Shown here piece by piece: positions 43,914 to 51,569 of a stretch of 64,000 nucleotides of DNA (position 1 is the first letter of the stretch; the number at the start of each line of letters is the position of its first letter). The stretch is from contig JAXDFZ010000011.1 of the NCBI GenBank assembly GCA_034665305.1, positions 186,001 through 250,000 on the forward strand. The letters are read 5' to 3'. The position numbers were made by a program, and so were the translations under genes. The notes below the pieces were generated by a model. That model was not told where the DNA came from, made no database searches, and worked only from the letters and a program-made list of their open reading frames with translations. This stretch comes from DASXRU01 sp034665305 (GTDB taxonomy: Bacteria; Acidobacteriota; Blastocatellia; Pyrinomonadales; Pyrinomonadaceae).

Positions 43914-44711
43914 ATGTTGAGCCGCATCGCTGAAACGTTCGCCCAACTAATACGAGAAGGGAAGAAAGGTTTTATTCCCTTCATCGTTGCCGGGGATCCT
44001 GATCTCGCTACCACCGGCGACTTGCTAATTGAATTGGCAGCCGCGGGCGCGACCTTGATCGAGTTGGGAGTTCCGTTCAGTGATCCGATGGCCGACGGCC
44101 TCGTGATTCAAAGCGCCTCAGAACGCGCACTGGCACATCACTTCGGGATCGAGGACGTACTGAGCGTTGTTAGTCAGGCGCGTAAGTCGACTAACGTCCC
44201 CATTATCCTTTTCAGCTATTTCAACCCACTATTTCAGTTTGGAATCGAGCGGCTCGCGAGCGCAGCCGCGGAAGCAGGCGTTGACGGTGTTCTCGTCACA
44301 GATCTTTCTCCAGAAGAATCCGGAGCCTTCGCGAACGCTTTGCGATCGCACAACCTGGATCTAATTTTCCTGGTCGCGCCGACGTCGACGGACGAACGCT
44401 TGCGGATGATCACCGGGGGTGCCAGTGGATTCATCTACGCAGTGGCCCGCACCGGCGTAACGGGCGCGAGCGACGATGCCAGTCAATCGGCCGAAGACCT
44501 TGTGGCCCGGGTGCGGAAGGTCTCGAACTTGCCGGTGGCGGTTGGGTTCGGCGTCGCGAACGCGGCCAACGTCGCCGAAGTTTGGCGCTATGCCGATGCG
44601 GCTGTGGTTGGGTCGGCAATTGTTGCGGAAATCGCAAGACTTTCCTCAGCGCCGGATATGGTGTCGGCAATCGGCAAATACGCGCGCCAACTTGTTGGGG
44701 CGGCGAATTGA
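43914..44711 (+). CDS. trpA: Tryptophan synthase alpha chain
   Basis: Splits indole-glycerol phosphate and channels indole to TrpB. The 265-aa barrel has FIVAGDPDLATT, ELGVPFSDPMADG with catalytic Glu50 and Asp61, PIILFSYFNPLFQFG, and IYAVARTGVTGAS. AGGA precedes the ATG within the trpB stop region, so the genes are closely coupled. Confidence 0.97.
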   Translation: MLSRIAETFAQLIREGKKGFIPFIVAGDPDLATTGDLLIELAAAGATLIELGVPFSDPMADGLVIQSASERALAHHFGIEDVLSVVSQARKSTNVPIILFSYFNPLFQFGIERLASAAAEAGVDGVLVTDLSPEESGAFANALRSHNLDLIFLVAPTSTDERLRMITGGASGFIYAVARTGVTGASDDASQSAEDLVARVRKVSNLPVAVGFGVANAANVAEVWRYADAAVVGSAIVAEIARLSSAPDMVSAIGKYARQLVGAAN

Positions 44712-44807
44712 CGAATCATGCCAAATTCCTTGCATTTTTCATCATTTGCGCTGGAAAAGAAGTGGCTCGACGGAGGCGTGGCGGTAAGGTATTCTGGCGG
44801 CTCGCAC

Positions 44808-44896
44808 GTAGGACAGGCATTCGTGCCTGTCCTTACTTTCAATTGGCAAGGTCGTTAGCTAACACACCGGGACAGACAGGAATGTCTGTCCTACGA
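44808..44896. repeat. Paired GGACAGGCATTCGTGCCTGTCC palindromes, copy 1
   Basis: GTAGGACAGGCATTCGTGCC (44808) and GACAGACAGGAATGTCTGTC with CTACG (ending 44896) are self-complementary and mirror one another. A second copy is at 46235-46321, on the other side of recA. It fills much of the 298-bp space between trpA and recA. Confidence 0.8.
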
Positions 44897-44915
44897 AATA
44901 GTCTGTTGCATATGT

Positions 44916-44953
44916 GAAACTCTGTTCCATTCTCAGGCTGGTTGTGTTATGGT
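44916..44953 (+). promoter_or_regulatory. Candidate recA promoter with LexA-like box
   Basis: TTCCAT (44925-44930) and TATGGT (44948-44953) are 17 bp apart and form a plausible sigma-70 promoter. GAAACTCTGTTC (44916-44927) differs at one position from the GAAC-N4-GTTC operator of Gram-positive-type LexA and overlaps the -35 box, where a repressor would block transcription. Which LexA type this organism has is unknown. Confidence 0.35.
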
Positions 44954-45009
44954 GTCCGCGAAACGGGCGGAAACCGGATGCACACACTTGAGAGGAGCGG
45001 AAGAAAGAG

Positions 45010-46116
45010 ATGGCTGTTATGGCTGGAGACTACACCACGGGCGAGCGCGGCAAGGCAATTGAAGCCGCGTTGCTGAACATTGAGAAGCGTTTTGGCAAAG
45101 GCTCAATCATGCGTTTAGGCGAACGAGATGTCTCAGATATTCCCGCAATATCGACGACTTCGCTGTCGCTGGATGCAGCCATCGGGATCGGCGGCGTGCC
45201 GCGCGGCCGTATCGTCGAAATCTACGGGCCGGAAAGTTCCGGTAAAAGTACGCTCGCGATGCACATTGTCGCCGAAGCGCAAAAGGCAGGAGGCGTCGCC
45301 GCCTACATCGATGCCGAACATGCGATGGATGCCGACTATGCCGGCAAGCTGGGCGTAGACATCGATCAACTTCTGATCTCGCAGCCGGACTCCGGAGAAC
45401 AAGCGCTGGAGATTGCCGAGGCCCTCGTCAGATCAAACGGCGTGGACGTGATCGTAGTCGACTCCGTCGCCGCCCTTGTGCCGCGGGCTGAGTTGGATGG
45501 CGAGATGGGCGATTCGCTGCCGGGGTTGCAGGCGCGCTTGATGTCTCAAGCCCTGCGCAAATTGACGGCAATCGTGGCGCAGTCAAACACCTGCTTTATC
45601 TTTATCAATCAGATTCGCGAAAAGATCGGCGTGATGTTCGGAAATCCGGAAACGACCACTGGCGGGCGCGCGCTCAAGTTTTATTCTTCGCTGCGTTTGG
45701 ATATTCGTCGCATCGGCGCCATCAAAGATGGTGATCGCATTGTCGGCAACCGCACCAAAGTCAAAGTTGCCAAGAACAAGGTCGCGCCGCCGTTCCGTGA
45801 TTGCGAGTTTGACATTATGTACGGCGAGGGCATTTCGCGCGAAGGCGACTTGCTCGACTTGGCCAGCAATCATCGCGTCGTGGAAAAGAGCGGCGCGTGG
45901 TTCTCCTACAAAGGCGACCGGCTGGGCCAGGGCCGCGAAAATGCCAAGCAGTCTTTGAAAGACAATCCCGAGTTGCTGGGACGAATTGAAAACGAGGTGC
46001 GGCTTAAACTCGGCCTCCCCGTGCGTGGCGTTGCGGAAAAGGCCGAAACGCCAGCGACGACGAAAGCGGAAACAGCTGGGGGGAACGCCAAGGCTGCCGC
46101 CGCCGATAAGAGGTAA
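45010..46116 (+). CDS. recA: Recombinase RecA
   Basis: Forms filaments on single-stranded DNA, drives strand exchange and triggers LexA cleavage. The 368-aa protein has the Walker A loop GPESSGKST (residues 73-81), VIVVDSVAALVPRAEL (Walker B), loop 2 INQIREKIGVMFGNPETTTG and KFYSSLRLDIRR. The C-terminus is Ala/Lys/Glu-rich. GGAGCGGAAGAAAGAG precedes the ATG at 45010; an ATG at 45019 is also possible. A strong terminator follows. Confidence 0.98.
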   Translation: MAVMAGDYTTGERGKAIEAALLNIEKRFGKGSIMRLGERDVSDIPAISTTSLSLDAAIGIGGVPRGRIVEIYGPESSGKSTLAMHIVAEAQKAGGVAAYIDAEHAMDADYAGKLGVDIDQLLISQPDSGEQALEIAEALVRSNGVDVIVVDSVAALVPRAELDGEMGDSLPGLQARLMSQALRKLTAIVAQSNTCFIFINQIREKIGVMFGNPETTTGGRALKFYSSLRLDIRRIGAIKDGDRIVGNRTKVKVAKNKVAPPFRDCEFDIMYGEGISREGDLLDLASNHRVVEKSGAWFSYKGDRLGQGRENAKQSLKDNPELLGRIENEVRLKLGLPVRGVAEKAETPATTKAETAGGNAKAAAADKR

Positions 46117-46136
46117 GGCTCTTCAGCGGATACAGG

Positions 46137-46197
46137 AAAAGCGCTCAGCCGACAGACTTGTAACGAGTCTCACCGGCTGAGCGCTTATTTATTCTTT
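46137..46197 (+). terminator. Rho-independent terminator of recA
   Basis: AAAAGCGCTCAGCCG (46137-46151) pairs with CGGCTGAGCGCTT (46174-46186), with a small inner AGACT/AGTCT stem in the loop, followed by TTATTTATTCTTT. This is the clearest intrinsic terminator in the window, 20 nt after the recA stop. Confidence 0.88.
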
Positions 46198-46234
46198 ACA
46201 CGCCGTTTTTACGAACGCATAATCCGCCGCGGAA

Positions 46235-46321
46235 GTAGGACAGACATTCCTGTCTGTCCCCTAGTGATTTGGAGTTTTGGATCTGGCAAAAGGCGGACAG
46301 GCAAGAATGCCTGTCCTACCC
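46235..46321. repeat. Paired GGACAGACATTCCTGTCTGTCC palindromes, copy 2
   Basis: GTAGGACAGACATTCCTGTC (46235) and GGACAGGCAAGAATGCCTGT with CCTACC (ending 46321) mirror one another, as in copy 1. The right arm ends directly before the amidohydrolase ATG at 46323, leaving no room for a normal ribosome binding site outside the repeat. Confidence 0.8.
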
Positions 46322-46322
46322 C

Positions 46323-47654
46323 ATGAGCGAATCGATTCTTATCAAGGGTGGCACGTTGCTGACGATGGATGGCGAAGATTCCGTCGTTAACGGTGACCTG
46401 TACATCAGGGACGGCCGCATTGAGGGCGTCGGCAAAGCAACGGGAGCTGCCGATGTCATCATTGATGCCGGCGGCTGTGCCGTGCTGCCTGGCTTCGTGC
46501 AAACACATCTGCATCTTTGCCAGACGCTTTTCCGCGGCACCGCCGATGATATGCCGCTGCTTGATTGGTTGAGGACGCGCGTGTGGCCCATGGAAGCGGC
46601 GCATAGCCCCACGTCAATCCGCGCGTCGGCCCAACTTGCCATTGCTGAACTGATCAAAGGCGGGACGACGTGCGCGCTGACTATGGAAACCGTCAGCCAT
46701 ACCGGCGAAGTATTCCGCGTAGTCGACGAAACCGGATTTCGCGCCACCGTCGGCAAATGCATGATGGATAAGGGCGAGGAGTTGCCGCCCGGACTTCAGG
46801 AAAATGCAGATGATTCAGTTCGCGAATCACTTGCTTTGCTCGACGCGTGGCATGAGAAAGCGAATGGTCGCATTCGCTATTGCTTTGCCCCTCGTTTCGC
46901 TATTAGTTGTTCAAAAGAGTTGCTAACAAACGTCGCCCGTCTGGCCCGCGAGCGCGGCGTGATGATTCACACGCACGCTTCAGAGAATCGCACCGAGTGT
47001 GAACTGATCGAACGTGAGACGGGCCAACGCAACGTTTCCTATCTGGACGCGCTTGGCATTTCGGGACCGCACGTCCTGCTGGCGCACTGTGTTCATTTGG
47101 ACGACGCCGAGTTGGGGACGCTGGCGCAAAGTAAAACGCACGTGGCGCATTGTCCGTCGTCGAATCTAAAACTTGGATCCGGCATCGCTGAGGTCAGCAA
47201 GATGTTGGAACGCGGAATATCGGTTTCGCTGGGCGCTGATGGCGCCGCGTGCAACAACCGGCTGGATATGTTTACCGAAATGCGGACCGCCGCGCTCTTG
47301 CAAAAAGTCCTGATTTCACCGGACGTGCTGCCGGCAACACGCGTGCTGCGAATGGCGACGATTGATGGCGCCGCGGCGCTCGGGCTGCGTTCAGAGATTG
47401 GAAGTCTGGAACCCGGCAAGCGTGCCGACGTGATAGTGGTTGGTCTGAAGGAGTTGCACAATTCGCCGGCGCCGCGCGACCTGATGTCGACAATCGTTTA
47501 TTCCGCGGTCGCAGCCGACGTTGAAACGGTGATCATCGATGGAAAACTGGTGATGCGAGACAGGGAATTGCTGACCCTTGACGAGTCTTCAGTTCTGGAA
47601 AATGCAGAAGCCGAGTCGAAACTATTGTTGCAGCGGGCTGGAATTTCGTTTTGA
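46323..47654 (+). CDS. Amidohydrolase, MTA/SAH or 5'-deoxyadenosine deaminase group
   Basis: A 443-aa metal-dependent deaminase or chlorohydrolase family protein. Metal ligands are in QTHLHLCQTLFRG (His62, His64), MIHTHASEN, LLAHCVHLDD and GADGAACNNRLDMF. LEPGKRADVIVV is typical of the composite beta domain. Relatives deaminate S-adenosylhomocysteine, methylthioadenosine, guanine or triazines; deaminated-nucleoside salvage is the most likely role here. The start at 46323 excludes 18 repeat-encoded codons. Confidence 0.87.
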   Translation: MSESILIKGGTLLTMDGEDSVVNGDLYIRDGRIEGVGKATGAADVIIDAGGCAVLPGFVQTHLHLCQTLFRGTADDMPLLDWLRTRVWPMEAAHSPTSIRASAQLAIAELIKGGTTCALTMETVSHTGEVFRVVDETGFRATVGKCMMDKGEELPPGLQENADDSVRESLALLDAWHEKANGRIRYCFAPRFAISCSKELLTNVARLARERGVMIHTHASENRTECELIERETGQRNVSYLDALGISGPHVLLAHCVHLDDAELGTLAQSKTHVAHCPSSNLKLGSGIAEVSKMLERGISVSLGADGAACNNRLDMFTEMRTAALLQKVLISPDVLPATRVLRMATIDGAAALGLRSEIGSLEPGKRADVIVVGLKELHNSPAPRDLMSTIVYSAVAADVETVIIDGKLVMRDRELLTLDESSVLENAEAESKLLLQRAGISF

Positions 47655-47929
47655 TAGGCGGAAAGTAGGTCGCCCTAAAATAGCTGTGCCAGCTCGAAGG
47701 TAGCGACTGCGGGGGGCGCGATCGGCGGCCGAGCTGGCACTGGCGGGTTCTATCTCAAGCATCAGATGGCTGTCTTGCGACCGGCTGACGTTTGGAGTTC
47801 AGCCCCACCCTCAACGCGCAGGATTATACACTTCATTACCGACGAGTCAACGACTAAGTTGTGACTAATTCGACAAAATTGAGCGGTACTGGCTCGCGAT
47901 TGGAACGCCCATGATTTACGAGCCTCAGG
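47655..47929. other. Gene-free spacer with one hairpin
   Basis: GTGCCAGCTCG (47686-47696) pairs with CGAGCTGGCAC (47730-47740) across a G/C-rich 33-nt loop. There is no T tract. The hairpin may end the amidohydrolase message. The remaining 190 bp, up to the tRNA promoter, is AT-richer than its surroundings and shows no coding or structural signal. Confidence 0.5.
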
Positions 47930-47959
47930 TTGACACTATTCTGCAGCTGTCCCTATACT
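47930..47959 (+). promoter_or_regulatory. Sigma-70 promoter of tRNA-Phe
   Basis: TTGACA (47930-47935) and TATACT (47954-47959), 18 bp apart, lie 21 nt before the mature tRNA 5' end. This is a near-consensus promoter in the right place. Confidence 0.8.
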
Positions 47960-47980
47960 ACGCGCTCTTTCCCGTCATCT

Positions 47981-48053
47981 GGCCAGGTAGCTCAGGTGGT
48001 AGAGCGCGGCCCTGAAAAGGCCGGCGTCGGCGGTTCGAGTCCGTCCCTGGCCA
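47981..48053 (+). tRNA. tRNA-Phe (GAA)
   Basis: The acceptor stem GGCCAGG pairs with CCTGGCC, followed by discriminator A; CCA is not encoded. The D arm is GCTC-AGGTGGTA-GAGC. The anticodon arm is CGGCC-CTGAAAA-GGCCG, giving anticodon GAA in a seven-base loop. The T arm is GGCGG-TTCGAGT-CCGTC. All stems close, and the length is 73 nt. A spurious reading frame runs straight through it. Confidence 0.96.
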
Positions 48054-48148
48054 CTCCAAAAATTCGCACAAATGGGGGAGAGACATTATCCAGCACATTC
48101 CACTGGGGCGCTCCCAGGAACGCGCGGTTAAGACTTTGCAGAGGGAAC

Positions 48149-48841
48149 ATGAAATCAGCCATCGAAGCCCATCGACAGTTCGTCCGAGACATTCTTGCTC
48201 GATGGGAGAACCTTATACAGAGTACCTTTCCCATATCGATTCCGAATCGCTGTCGCTGGGATGATGCCGATGACATTGTCAGCGTATTGGCAACGATAGG
48301 TGGCGCCGAACTTACCAATCACATTTTTTTGCCGCACGGAGGGGGAGTCGATCTTACTGGCGCCGACAGTTCCGCAGAAAAGGGCTGCGTCGAGATGCAC
48401 TACGGCCAAAGCGCTATGATCGCGAGGCCTTCAGCCCTCTTCTTTGAATCGTTCGGCAAAACCAGATTAGAATGGGCATATTTTAGACTTGAAACGCAAA
48501 GTTTGGAACCGAGCGGCACGTATGAACACCATGCCTTTGACACTCACGAGGAGGTCACTGACTTAGGGAGCGGAGACTATCGTCCCCGCTCAATTTGGGA
48601 TCAAGGCTACCTAGGATACGACGATGAAGGTGCTGAAATACCTCTACCGGATAACGCGAGGCCTTTGTTTAGGATCTTTAAAGGTGCATTCGTGATTTTT
48701 GCGAAGGGCTCACCTTATAATGCGGATCACGACACCTACGACGCTCGGCATGACAAGCTGAATGGAGAACAATTCAGAGTCTTTATTCAGCGAAATCTTG
48801 ATTTGTTTGAAGAGGCGCGCGCAGCTCGCGGTAGCTTATGA
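48149..48841 (+). CDS. Uncharacterised conserved protein (230 aa)
   Basis: A soluble protein of unknown function. The ATG at 48149, with AGAGGGAAC directly before it, is chosen over a frame that runs through the tRNA. Conserved-looking segments are EWAYFRLETQSLEPSG, SIWDQGYLGYDD, LFRIFKGAFVIFAKGSPYN and TYDARHDKL. I recall proteobacterial proteins with the same pattern (WSYFRLE, SxWDxGY, YDGRHxKM), sometimes labelled kinase without kinase motifs; I would not assign one. Base composition is lower in GC than the core genes, suggesting acquisition. Confidence 0.75.
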   Translation: MKSAIEAHRQFVRDILARWENLIQSTFPISIPNRCRWDDADDIVSVLATIGGAELTNHIFLPHGGGVDLTGADSSAEKGCVEMHYGQSAMIARPSALFFESFGKTRLEWAYFRLETQSLEPSGTYEHHAFDTHEEVTDLGSGDYRPRSIWDQGYLGYDDEGAEIPLPDNARPLFRIFKGAFVIFAKGSPYNADHDTYDARHDKLNGEQFRVFIQRNLDLFEEARAARGSL

Positions 48842-48898
48842 GAGAAAACCTTTCGTCGTGAAGCCGGTACCAGTCCGTATTTAAGTGGCTCGCCGAAA

Positions 48899-49354
48899 TC
48901 ACCTTTCCCAGTATCGTCTAATGCGATCTTCAAGAAACTGAAACGGTACGTACTCGGCTTGGCGGCCGGCTCGGCGCAACTCTTCAACCATCCTCATCGC
49001 ACCTTCGGCATTACGAGTGTGGACTAGTATTGTCGAAGCCCGTTGAACGTCCGGTCGCGCTGCGAGCCACGAAGCAATAGCATAACCCGTGCGCTCATCG
49101 TCGTTAGATTTAGCATGATAATGCTCGGGCCTCAAGTCATGATCTAGGAAGATAGCATCGTAGACATTAGTGCTTAGCAGCTCCTTCGCAAGGTTGACTT
49201 CGTCTGCTGCGTCGAGATGATCCCCAGCAAAGCGTTTTGCAAACCATTCAAATCGGCGTGGGTCGTCTTCCAGCAAGAACACGCGGATTGGATGTCGCGT
49301 CGCTGGGATTCTACTTAGCCCCATCCGGTGTAGAAGTCGAGTTAAGATTCCCAT
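48899..49354 (-). CDS. Cyclic-phosphate-processing receiver-domain (cREC) protein
   Basis: A 151-aa protein with a derived response-regulator fold: RVFLLEDDPRRFEWF (residues 24-38), YDAIFLDHDLRPEHY (65-79), NDDERTGYAIASWLA, ILVHTRNAEGAMRM (109-122) and VPFQFLEDRIRRYW. The extra His and acidic residues (HDL, HY, DDE) match a receiver variant proposed to act on cyclic phosphate ends or nucleotides in RNA-repair and conflict systems; that assignment is from memory. It stands alone here, convergent with the preceding gene. The ATG at 49354 is preferred over a TTG at 49366. Confidence 0.7.
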   Translation of the reverse strand: MGILTRLLHRMGLSRIPATRHPIRVFLLEDDPRRFEWFAKRFAGDHLDAADEVNLAKELLSTNVYDAIFLDHDLRPEHYHAKSNDDERTGYAIASWLAARPDVQRASTILVHTRNAEGAMRMVEELRRAGRQAEYVPFQFLEDRIRRYWER

Positions 49355-49510
49355 TTTAGTAGCCAATTATTGCGAAACACTCGATTTGCTGCGATCCAAG
49401 TACGGTTAAGATTTCAGGAAATGTTTTATATTACGATCCTTCATAAATCAAACATGAGTAGAGTAAACGTTCTCCCGGTAAACGATTTAACAGCACAGAG
49501 CCGTCTTTCA

Positions 49511-49538
49511 TTGGGAACTAACGTTTAGATGCTATAAT
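49511..49538 (+). promoter_or_regulatory. Candidate promoter of the DnaC-like gene
   Basis: TTGGGA (49511-49516) and TATAAT (49533-49538) are 16 bp apart, 33 nt before the ATG at 49572. The surrounding 217-bp space (49355-49571) is markedly AT-rich and has no other clear feature. Confidence 0.5.
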
Positions 49539-49571
49539 TGAGCAAATTACTATTGAGCCGCTCTCATTGTT

Positions 49572-50504
49572 ATGTCATCGAACAAAGTTAACGAAGAGAA
49601 CCTACGCAATCTATCCACAGGCTCACCTTCTAGCAATAAGGAAGTCGCCACCAAGGGTCTTGTGAGTTCCGCGTCATCTGCTGGCTGCGGCCTATGCTTT
49701 GGAACTGGTATGCACGTCGTGCCGGGAAAAGGAGCTAGACGCTGTGATTGCCAGAGCGAGGATCGCGTTCGTCTGGCACTGACGGCGGCTCGGATTCCCC
49801 GTCGGTATGAACATTGCAGCATTCATAACTTCGAGAACCCTAGCGCCGAAATTTCCAAGTATCACGCTCTCGGAATCTCCGACAAGTTGATCAGAGAATA
49901 TCTTCACGAAGGAAGTCACGACGGCCGCGGCTTATTATTTGTCGGCTCCGTTGGCGTAGGTAAAACTCATCTGGCTGTGGCAATTCTCCGGGGACTCATA
50001 GAAGAATATCGCTGGGTCACTGGGTTATTCTATCAATCGGGTGCCCTGCTAAAGGAAATACAGGATTCATACAGTTCGATCTCTCAGACTTCTGAACTCA
50101 GGGTCCTCGCTCCTGTTTTTGAAGCGGACGTTCTTGTTTTGGATGAACTGGGCGGGTCAAAGCCAACCGATTGGGTCGGTGAGACAATGATGCAAATCAT
50201 TAACACCCGTTATAATGACAAGAAGCTCACAATTTTTACAACTAATTACTGGGATGAGATTCAGCTCCGATCACATCTTGATAGACTAAACGATCGATTG
50301 GCAGAATTGCGTAAAGCATCGCATAGCCAACAAGGCAGCAGAGAGGAAGTCCTCATTCAAAACCGGATTAAGGTTTTACTAAAGTCTGAATCGCTGGAAG
50401 ATCGGATTGGTGTTCGCTTACGTTCGCGTTTGTATGAAATGTGCCAAGCGGTAACCATTGAGGGCGAAGACTACCGGCGGAGGTTATCAAATCCGGCGAG
50501 GTAG
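49572..50504 (+). CDS. DnaC/IstB-like AAA+ ATPase with N-terminal zinc site
   Basis: A 310-aa helicase-loader-type ATPase. An N-terminal metal site is formed by GCGLCFGTG (Cys39, Cys42) and RRCDCQ (Cys58, Cys60). The Walker A loop is GSVGVGKT (residues 125-132), Walker B is DVLVLDELGG, sensor 1 is TIFTTNYW, and an arginine-finger region lies in RLNDRLAELRK. It may load the replicative helicase or serve a mobile element; no dnaB or transposase is near. GC content is lower than in the flanking housekeeping genes. Confidence 0.82.
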   Translation: MSSNKVNEENLRNLSTGSPSSNKEVATKGLVSSASSAGCGLCFGTGMHVVPGKGARRCDCQSEDRVRLALTAARIPRRYEHCSIHNFENPSAEISKYHALGISDKLIREYLHEGSHDGRGLLFVGSVGVGKTHLAVAILRGLIEEYRWVTGLFYQSGALLKEIQDSYSSISQTSELRVLAPVFEADVLVLDELGGSKPTDWVGETMMQIINTRYNDKKLTIFTTNYWDEIQLRSHLDRLNDRLAELRKASHSQQGSREEVLIQNRIKVLLKSESLEDRIGVRLRSRLYEMCQAVTIEGEDYRRRLSNPAR

Positions 50505-50535
50505 AAAGCCGTTCTCCTTTGGTGACGAATCCACA

Positions 50536-51450
50536 CTAACGCTTATTTATCTCCCGCGCTCGTTTCGTTTCATTAATAAATTTTTCGAACTCCGCCTTTA
50601 AGCCTGGTTCAAGTTTGAACGCAGCAGCAAAGTCCTTGTCGGCCTCAGCGTCGTGATGCTGCAGCAAGCGAATCACTCCGCGGTTGGCGTACGCCTGGGC
50701 CAAATTCGGATCGAGCTCAATTGTCCGGGAATAGTCTGCCAGCGCTCCGTCCAGGTCATTCTTCGCTTGCAGCGCAGTTGCGCGCGCAAAGTAGGTACTG
50801 GCTTCGTCCGGCTTCAGTTGCAGCGCTTTGTTGTAATCCCCAATGGCGCCCTCGATATCTTTCTTATGCTGTCTCACCTGGCCCCGATTCACGTAGGCGT
50901 CAGTCAAACCCGGCGCGTACATCAAGGCGAGCGTGTAATCCCGAAAGGCCCGGTCCAATTCCTCTTTGCTCTGATACGCGAGACCGCGATTGTAAAAAGC
51001 GTCGGCAAAACGGGGCTGGCTTTCCAGCGCCTTGTTGTAGTCAGCAATGGCGCCGTCGAAATCACCCTTTCCCTTGCGCGCGTTGCCCCGATTGTTGTAG
51101 GTAAACGCGATTGGTTGGGCTACCGACACCCCAGATTGTTTGTTGTCCTTATTATTTGCCGTAGTGTCGAGTTGCAATTCGAGGCTCCGGCTGAAATCCG
51201 CAATTGCGCCGTCCCAGTCGTTTTTCAGCAAGCGGGCTTGACCCCGGTTGTCATAGGCAGCCACCTGCGCCCCGTCGTTGGACAGTTCAATCGCCTTAGT
51301 GAAGTCTTCAATCGCGCCTTCGAAGTCTCCCTGGTTCTGACGCGCCATAGCGCGAGCAGTGTACTCTCGCGCGTTGCGCGGGGTTTGCGCTGCTGCGGTT
51401 GAAACGACAACGATCAGAGTGATGAAGACTATCGAAATAATTCGTTTCAT
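50536..51450 (-). CDS. Exported TPR-repeat protein
   Basis: A 304-aa protein with the signal peptide MKRIISIVFITLIVVVSTAAA followed by about seven tetratricopeptide repeats (for example GDFEGAIEDFTKAIELS, KGDFDGAIADYNKALE, KDIEGAIGDYNKALQLKP, NDLDGALADYSRTIELDP). It probably acts as a periplasmic protein-protein scaffold. It is divergent from carB with 120 bp between. No enzymatic domain is present. Confidence 0.88.
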   Translation of the reverse strand: MKRIISIVFITLIVVVSTAAAQTPRNAREYTARAMARQNQGDFEGAIEDFTKAIELSNDGAQVAAYDNRGQARLLKNDWDGAIADFSRSLELQLDTTANNKDNKQSGVSVAQPIAFTYNNRGNARKGKGDFDGAIADYNKALESQPRFADAFYNRGLAYQSKEELDRAFRDYTLALMYAPGLTDAYVNRGQVRQHKKDIEGAIGDYNKALQLKPDEASTYFARATALQAKNDLDGALADYSRTIELDPNLAQAYANRGVIRLLQHHDAEADKDFAAAFKLEPGLKAEFEKFINETKRAREINKR

Positions 51451-51507
51451 GTTCAGCCTCTGTTTGGTGTTGCAGACCGCCAGTTCGTGCCCTCAGAAAT
51501 CGTTATG

Positions 51508-51513
51508 TATAAT
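51508..51513 (+). promoter_or_regulatory. Candidate -10 box before carB
   Basis: TATAAT lies 56 nt before the carB ATG. TTCGTG, 18 bp upstream, is a weak -35. It is placed in the divergent space with the TPR gene. Confidence 0.3.
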
Positions 51514-51569
51514 AGGTTGATTCATCAAAGATCAAAAGTAAGGACCAGTTGAACTCGGTTCAATCTTAG

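Noticed and set aside
47930..48841. Long version of the 230-aa protein starting at 47930
   Set aside because: The first 73 codons pass through the tRNA-Phe gene and its promoter; the ATG at 48149 has a ribosome site.
47981..49571. Attachment-site duplication of the tRNA-Phe 3' end
   Set aside because: I looked for a second copy of GGTTCGAGTCC or CCCTGGCCA downstream and saw none by eye, so integration is not demonstrated.
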